From Exaiptasia diaphana (taxonomy: Eukaryota; Cnidaria; Anthozoa; Actiniaria; Aiptasiidae), in assembly GCF_001417965.1 (NCBI RefSeq), contig NW_018388005.1:1-64000 (forward strand): a stretch of 64,000 nucleotides of DNA, given 5' to 3'. The translations under genes and the position numbers were made by a program. Positions 56,732-64,000 of this stretch are shown here, in pieces (within the stretch, counting starts at the first letter, position 1; each line of letters begins with the position of its first letter). The notes under the pieces were generated by a model. The model did no database searches. It was not told the DNA's origin and worked only from the letters and a program-made list of their open reading frames with translations.

Positions 56732-59700
56732 TTAGTTTTGCTCTGCTATAAACGAGAATTGTGATGCATTATCTGAACTCTGCACATGCGATTCTTTATT
56801 GAAAGAGTTGACAGTATTTAAACTTTCAGATCGTTTTATAGCAGGGAGTACTGGTAACAAACTTTGGTTTACACCAACGGGAAATGTGTCAGCATTCATC
56901 TTTGCAGCCTTTCGAAGCATGCGCTTTGTAACTGGTAATTCACTCGGTATCTTAAAATCCTGAGTTTCCTAATCATGAAATATAAGAATTTATTAAACAA
57001 AGAAAGCAGAAGATTCTTTTGCTGTATTATATTTTATGCATTTGAACATGTAGATAGAAGGCAGGTGATGAACAGCTAATGAAGTTGCTAATGATACANT
57101 TACATATTATCAAACAGAAATTATTGGTTGGTCGTACCGGAATGTACAGTGCTTGGAAGGGAGAACAATGATTCCCAACACCTGCTCCACTAGTCAATTT
57201 GCGATCTACATATCCCATGAAGGTACGTCTTGATTGACGAGTTTTCATCCTTTGTCGAAAGTCATCGTTGTACTTGTGACCTAGCATGGACTAAGAAAAA
57301 AAGTCCGTGATAATTCCTTCATTCTTTATTTTCGCGATACCCAATGACTGAATATTCAACAAGAAAGCAAAAAAGGAATTGTGTTTGATTTTGATTGGTT
57401 GTCATCGAAAACTAGGAACATCAATATCGAATAGGCGATTTCTAGTTTGACTTTAGATAACATGACACAAAACATACCCAACTATCAGGTGGTTTTCTGT
57501 CAAGAATTAAACTAGTCCTTGATCTATGAATATCAGAATTTTGGTCACTGTCTTGCTTGACGTCCGACTGCAGCGTTGGTAAAAATCTCCCTTCTTTTTC
57601 AACCGGTGAGTTTCTACAGAAAAACGGGAAACAGCGCAATAGTCAGAGATAATATTAACAATTGACTGCGTATTCATGCTTTATTGTATCACGGGCCACT
57701 AGCCAGTCAATAACCTTGTCAGGTCTTCACGTGAGATTTCCATTGGTGACGATTCGCCACCATTCGTTGTTATGGTGACATGTACTTCATCGTGGGTGCT
57801 TCGTGTTGGTGAGCCGCACACTGTACTCCCTGTAGGTAAACAGAAATATATAAAAGCAATGGTCATGTGACCACGTGGTTAATCTTGGACATACTTACTA
57901 TCACAGTCTGCCATCTGTGCTTCATTCCACGGGAATCTTAAATTGATAACATGTGGTCAGTATTGCATCGCAATGATGACTTCCATTTGCTAAATTGCCA
58001 GTTTCGTAAAGAATCATTTTTTTCATATATGATACATTTGATTTTCCACGAAAATATTCAATGATGAGTCTCGGAATCACAATTTTCTATAGCGCAATGT
58101 AATTTCGAGGTGTTTCCGTTTATTCTGTGCAAATGACTTTTAGACTGACTCACCCGGTGTGTTTGTACGAACTACTTTCGTCGATGTCCCATAATACTTT
58201 CTGCATTAAGAGAAAAATGTGAGATAAGCGATCAGCTCGTAAATTGGTGGGTTTCATAAAACCAATTTGACTAATTAATGAATTATTATAAGAAATTATT
58301 GATGTTTAGTAAATAGATTGTACCTGACCAAACATGCCAACATATTCTCCTTTCAGTGACCACAACCTTGACGTACAGTCACTTGAAGCAGAGAGCAGAA
58401 ACGTGTTATCTCCATACGGAACGACTTCAATACTGACTATAGCAGCATTATGCGCATGCCAAGACATCATTCTTGGGGGAGANGGTTCAGGACTATCGTC
58501 AAAACTTGACATTCGCTGAGTTGTAGACCAGACCTGTTACATTAAGTCAAAGTTCCACTTAGTGTGATCGTGTGAATTGGCTGACTTTCCACAGACACAG
58601 AAGAGGTAAAAACATCAATTTATAGTTATACCTGGGCAATAATGGACTCAGTCCGTGAAATGCAATAAGAACTTATGTCCCATATCGTTATTCGTCCTGT
58701 AGAATCACCTGTTACAAGCAAGTCGTTACTAGTGTCCGTCGCCATGGCAAGAACAAACGCATTCTCTTCCTCGCCAGCATAAAACCTTCCTGGTNAGATA
58801 ATTGAAATAAAACATGTACTTTGCCTTTTCAGATTCCTTTACTGTGCTATTTTACGTACCCATTGGTTTTGCGGTTCCGTATAAACACCAAAACTCCAGT
58901 ACTCCGCTCTCTGATGAAATTAACGTCGCACTTTCCTGTGCTCTGTTTTGTGCTCGCGTTGTCAGAAAAAGTAGTTTATCAATAGGTGAGTAGTCTTTCT
59001 TGGCAGTTAGCTGGGCTTGAGCACGACTAAAATTAAATTGACATCATTATTGACATTGTCCATACCAAAAGTCTCGATATGTTCCAGGAAAGTATACGTT
59101 ACCTCAATCTTCGTTCACGTTGACCTAGAAGACCTACTTTCATGATCTTTGATTTACTGGAAAAGAAGTTACGAGTTGCTAATGTAAACAACAATCTCAC
59201 AACAACAGCTAGACATTTTTCTACTTACAATAAACTCTTAGATCCTTTTTTCAAAATTCTTATCATTTTTTCTCTGTCCAATCCCCAAAGAATAATGTCT
59301 CCGTCAAAACTGGCCGTAGCTAAGAAGTGGGGTGGGCAGTATGCGCTAGTTAATATGTCATCCTGAAATTACCAAAATGTTAAAAGACGTTTCATCAAAA
59401 CCGCATAATTGAGCTGATGACTACCTGATGAACCTGGCCTCCCTTCCAGCATACGTCTGGTCTGATAACGAATGTCTATTAAAGAATGTAATGAAAACGT
59501 AAGAAGATTTGAAGGTACTGCAATATTCACAATATTACATACGAGAGAAAGGAACATNNNNNNNNNNNNNNNNNNNNNNNNNNNNNNNNNNNNNNNNNNN
59601 NNNNNNNNNNNNNNNNNNNNNNNNNNNNNNNNNNNNNNNNNNNNNNNNNNNNNNNNNNNNNNNNNNNNNNNNNNNNNNNNNNNNNNNNNNNNNNNNNNNN

Positions 59701-62700
59701 NNNNNNNNNNNNNNNNNNNNNNNNNNNNNNNNNNNNNNNNNNNNNNNNNNNNNNNNNNNNNNNNNNNNNNNNNNNNNNNNNNNNNNNNNNNNNNNNNNNN
59801 NNNNNNNNNNNNNNNNNNNNNNNNNNNNNNNNNNNNNNNNNNNNNNNNNNNNNNNNNNNNNNNNNNNNNNNNNNNNNNNNNNNNNNNNNNNNNNNNNNNN
59901 NNNNNNNNNNNNNNNNNNNNNNNNNNNNNNNNNNNNNNNNNNNNNNNNNNNNNNNNNNNNNNNNNNNNNNNNNNNNNNNNNNNNNNNNNNNNNNNNNNNN
60001 NNNNNNNNNNNNNNNNNNNNNNNNNNNNNNNNNNNNNNNNNNNNNNNNNNNNNNNNNNNNNNNNNNNNNNNNNNNNNNNNNNNNNNNNNNNNNNNNNNNN
60101 NNNNNNNNNNNNNNNNNNNNNNNNNNNNNNNNNNNNNNNNNNNNNNNNNNNNNNNNNNNNNNNNNNNNNNNNNNNNNNNNNNNNNNNNNNNNNNNNNNNN
60201 NNNNNNNNNNNNNNNNNNNNNNNNNNNNNNNNNNNNNNNNNNNNNNNNNNNNNNNNNNNNNNNNNNNNNNNNNNNNNNNNNNNNNNNNNNNNNNNNNNNN
60301 NNNNNNNNNNNNNNNNNNNNNNNNNNNNNNNNNNNNNNNNNNNNNNNNNNNNNNNNNNNNNNNNNNNNNNNNNNNNNNNNNNNNNNNNNNNNNNNNNNNN
60401 NNNNNNNNNNNNNNNNNNNNNNNNNNNNNNNNNNNNNNNNNNNNNNNNNNNNNNNNNNNNNNNNNNNNNNNNNNNNNNNNNNNNNNNNNNNNNNNNNNNN
60501 NNNNNNNNNNNNNNNNNNNNNNNNNNNNNNNNNNNNAGAAAGGAACATCATCAAGGGTGATGGTACTGCAATATTGCACCATATCACATACGAGAGAAAG
60601 GAACATTAACAAGAGTGTTGAAGAATACCTGTCGGTCATCATTGTAGCTGATAATTTTACGATGCCAGCCTACTGTCAGTATCTTTTGCTTGGCTGGGAA
60701 TGATATGATACCCGTGACTTCTGCTTCCTCTAAAGGAGCTAGTTTGTTCAGTAAATGTCCATTGTTAGCATTCCATACCTGAAAAGACAGAATATTCTTA
60801 CAATCATACACAAACCAAGTGTCAACCCAGAAGTATATCTCCCGTAACGACATTCCTTACGTGTATTGAACCATCTCTCGCCCCAGTCATCAGCCTGCTG
60901 TCTTTTTTATCCAGATGTAAACAAGAGATTTCTTCACCTCCATGAGCCTCAGGGATTTGCAGAGCTTTACGACCTGTTGCTATATCCCAGAAACAGATAA
61001 CAGAGCCCTCACAGCCCGTTATTACCTGGAAGAAGAGATTGAGAAGTTATCACAAACGTTTGCATGAAAACCCAATATAAAGTAAATGTATGTCATATAG
61101 AAAAAGCATCGATTGTATACCTGTCCAATTTTTTCATTATAAACCGCAGCACATAATGCTTTGGCGTGAGTTGTCTTGATTGCCTTAGTTATACCCAGCC
61201 CTAAAAGTTTAACTTCAATCAGGATGTCATTACTGGCAATGAGTAAAGAGTTGACCGGGCTTCCAATCAAACAGAAGGGAAACGGTCCATGCTCAGGGAC
61301 TCGGTGACCAAAGGGATCCCGTATAGCAAGGCTTTGGATGCATAATTGTTCTTTGATGTCCCAACACTTTAAAATCTACAAGAAAAAAGCAAACTTAAAT
61401 CAGCCTTCATATATGCTTTCCTCGATTTCCTCAATTCAATGTGCTTACTCCATCTTTATCAAAGCTGAAAACTTGTCCAAGAGCTTGGTGGATAATGAGA
61501 TCGACAATAGATGATTGATGTCCTTTCATAATGGCTACTGGCTTACTGGTGACATAAGGATTCCATACTCGTACAGCGTGATCAACTCCACCAGTGACAA
61601 TGACGTTTAAATCATGATTATAATCAAAGCAATCGATGCCCTATAAAATGCAGGGAGAATGTACGTTCTGATCAGTTATTAACTCAATGAATTTAAAGAA
61701 AATTATATGTCTAAAAATATATAGCTGATGATCATCATTTTCGTTGAATCAACATTTACCTTTGCTACTTTAAAGACGTAAGTTTTTCTTTTCTTATCGT
61801 CAACATCTCTAACGACTAACGAATCTCTAGCGCTTCCACTACACGATATGACAAATTCCTTGATAGATACGTACTGTACTCTACGAACCCAGTCGCTGTG
61901 TATCGCTCCAAGTGGAAGATGACTAACAAACCGCCAATGGACAGAGATATCCTGAAAAAAAGCACAATGCGGTTTGTGTAAATCTTATGTGTGCAGCAAT
62001 AGCGTCAGTTAGTATGACAGCTATCTTTCATTGGTCGTGATGGCAATTCAGTAGTAATGTCCTCTTTTTCTCAGAGAAAACCTAAGTTGTCCCCAGTGGC
62101 AACCCATGCAGTGGGAACTATACATGCTTTCAATTGTGAAACGGCTTTTAGCTTGATATAGACTTGACGAGATGCAGACATTTTACCTGAAAAAATATCT
62201 TATGACTTCCAGAGTTCTTTTTAAATGGCGTCTCAAAGAGACCTTTAACAGGGGTACTAAATATAAGGACATGAACGGAACCATTGTCAGTACCAAAGAA
62301 CAGCATCGAGCGGCCTGCTGGTGACTACAACAAGAATATCGATAATATTAGATTCGTGTGTTGTTTTCATCCTNAGGTAGAGTACTTCATACCTTTTTGT
62401 CATAGTAGTAGTTAAGACAGAGTGGTACATTACCAATAGCTGAAAATAAACAAGAATGAGTCTTAATAAAGCTACATCTCATTGACAACCACCGTGGCTG
62501 ACAGGGTTCCCAAATCTTACCACAAAGATGGTACTGTGGTGTATAAATAGGAGTCGACATGTCGTAGAAATGCAAGTCCATGTTTGTAGTTGCAACGACG
62601 AGTTTATGTACGTTGTTCATAGTAACAGCATCAGTAACCCACATCTTGATGTGTCGTTTATTGCTCGCTTTGTCTTGCGCACTGCGTTCCTCAATCTCGA

Positions 62701-63520
62701 TGCTGCGTTGAAGTTCCAACTCGGTACTCCACACACCAATGATGCCTTCCTGAAATGTTGATGAAAATTATAATTTGGTCGAAGACTTAACATGATGAGA
62801 CCTCTTTCTCAGCTTTCAATATATCAATGCTCATAATTAAATTGGCGCGCTTTCTTGGCCAACCAGGCGTACCTTGCTGACTGTGACGTATCTCATTGGG
62901 TTGAAGTCTCTCAAGATCCTTGTAGTCGTCTCTTTATTGTGCGCAATTCTTGTGATATTCAGCTTAGGTGAAAATGATTTGCCATATTTGGTAGTGTCAT
63001 CATGATCTTTAAACTGTATCATCATGTATGTACAGAACTCATCCCAGTCCACTAGACCATCTGACGCTAAGTCAACCTAACAAGTAAAACCGTTTTCTTT
63101 TGATCAGAACTGATCATGCCAGATTAAAAAACAGAAATTGGAAAAATCTGGATATTTACATAAACAAAAGTTCGATTAAATATGCCTTTAAATAGGGTTG
63201 TAATTCTGAATAAAATTTATCACAAGATGAACACTACCTTTTTGAAGAGTGTCTCCATCTCTTGCTCAAACACGACAGCTCTTTCGCTGTCCCAGCTGTC
63301 AACATTGAGCAGCTCAGCCAATGTATTACGAAACTCCTCCAATGTCATCAAACCTGTCAGGTGAGAAGAACCCACGATTGCCCGTGATCCTCTACGCGCT
63401 TTCCATGTTTTTATGGCATTTTTGTTTGACAAATGAGTTTTGAATCTGTACATAAGCTCCTCAAGGCTCTGTATGTCAAGCTGCTCATCAAGCCGGATTG
63501 GTTCTAATAGTTTACCATTG
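56732..63520 (-). CDS. EF-hand / WD40-repeat protein of the WDR49/WDR64 type (incomplete)
   Basis: At least 22 minus-strand exons, beginning with 63238-63520, 62873-63076, 62521-62749, 62393-62439, 62187-62324, 61759-61950, 61449-61640, 61121-61375, 60861-61025 and 60629-60778. After the gap come 59425-59461, 59229-59362, 59103-59156, 58860-59026, 58632-58789, 58324-58533, 58154-58200, 57899-57936, 57715-57829, 57478-57613, 57139-57290 and 56732-56968. They encode over 1100 residues. An EF-hand (DLASDGLVDWDE) lies near the N-terminus, followed by many WD40 blades (HAVRVWNPY, GSVICFWDI, GDIILWGLD, STGRITIWDI, TSRLWSLKG, VLWDIDE) and a low-complexity tail. WDR49/WDR64 proteins have this order; their molecular role is poorly known. 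Exons are missing in the gap, and the N-terminus lies at or beyond the right edge. It is tail-to-tail with the BTB gene, 198 bp apart. Confidence 0.85.
59507..60610. repeat. Tandem repeat flanking and probably filling the assembly gap
   Basis: Both gap edges carry copies of one unit. ACATACGAGAGAAAGGAACAT ends the left flank at 59557 in slightly diverged form and recurs at 60585-60605. GGTACTGCAATATT occurs at 59513 and 60561, and AGAAAGGAACAT opens the right flank. The spacing implies a unit of about 57-60 bp. The unsequenced part is probably more of the same array. Confidence 0.8.
59558..60536. other. Assembly gap (about 980 N)
   Basis: A run of 979 Ns within the WDR gene. Open frames that cross it have no meaning. 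One or more WD40-coding exons are expected inside, because the reading frame and blades do not join across it. Confidence 0.99.
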
Positions 63521-64000
63521 CTGGAAAAAGAAACCAGAACACCATAGTTAGCAGAGTCCTTCTACTAACTATACAGTGAGGCCTACCCTAACATAATTAC
63601 AAAGTATGGGGTATATACTGGTGGATATACTGGGAAGTCTGGCTAGTAAACAAGGGTTTGTTCTAGCAGTATTGAGGATTTTTTCCTGGAAGCAATTCAT
63701 TACTTCAAATTGTATCGGCGTGCAGTCTCAGGCAAACAAAGGCAGAGCAGTAATAACTTTGCAGGCTGCCATCATTTTCAGAACCTCGAAGGGTTACAAC
63801 TTTTCATATAGCGAAATCTGTTTTCCTCAGAACATTTTTTAAGATTTAGCGCAATTGATTTTTCTTTTAATTAAGAATCTTGATTGATATATTGCGATAT
63901 ATTTCAATCACTGAATCACGATCAAGAATGATTCAAGGATACGACACTGATGAATTGCACACCTCGGTGATGTAAAGCTATATAATGAGTATAGTGGTGA
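63521..64000. other. Right edge, presumed intron or 5' part of the WDR gene
   Basis: Upstream of the acceptor at 63521 (minus strand). No further exon could be identified with confidence. It includes a degenerate palindrome around ATAGTTAG / CTAACTAT (63544-63572). Confidence 0.5.

Noticed and set aside
59472-60642. Long open frames of about 350-370 codons on both strands
   Set aside because: They consist almost entirely of the assembly gap of Ns.

Overview
The window is animal nuclear DNA: AT-rich, with intron-split genes, GT-AG introns of about 70 to 1900 bp, many small foldback elements and no bacterial features. The gene set includes a T-type calcium channel, a Calx-beta sodium/calcium exchanger, the cilium gene IFT27, SMYD3 and a mitochondrial ribosomal protein. 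Together with the repeat types this suggests an early-branching animal, most likely an anthozoan cnidarian such as a sea anemone. The species is an inference. Scattered single Ns and one gap of about 980 N mark it as draft assembly.

Layout. Positions 1-2600 hold low-complexity DNA, two minisatellite arrays and a foldback element. SMYD3 (+, 2626-5032) faces an NCX/SLC8-type exchanger (-, 5798-12241). A gene-poor stretch of about 4.5 kb follows. A complete Cav3 channel gene of 27 exons and 2023 codons spans 16784-29454; its first intron is a minor-spliceosome AT-AC intron. Two unrecognised basic open frames (30452-31129 and 32226-33374) lie downstream. A compact block comes next: MRPL27 (-) and a Canopy-family chaperone (+) share a head-to-head promoter. 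A small type I membrane protein with three IYxN tyrosine motifs (-) follows, then an AIG1/ADTRP-like membrane hydrolase (+). An unrecognised gene (-) then sits head-to-head with IFT27 (+) across a promoter carrying an RFX-like X-box. An intronless KY/hillarin-like protein comes next, then a tandem-BTB protein of 959 residues (+). The window ends in an EF-hand/WD40 protein like WDR49/WDR64 (-), which is cut by the gap and runs towards the right edge.

How the genes relate. There is no operon logic. The visible organisation is three divergent pairs (MRPL27/CNPY, YxN protein/AIG1-like, unknown/IFT27) and three tail-to-tail pairs (SMYD3/NCX, CNPY/YxN protein, BTB/WDR). NCX and Cav3 both move Ca2+, but they are far apart with no shared control region visible. 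The unknown partner of IFT27 is a candidate cilium gene on promoter grounds only. Exon boundaries were assigned by hand from splice sites, reading phase and remembered family sequences; no alignment was run.
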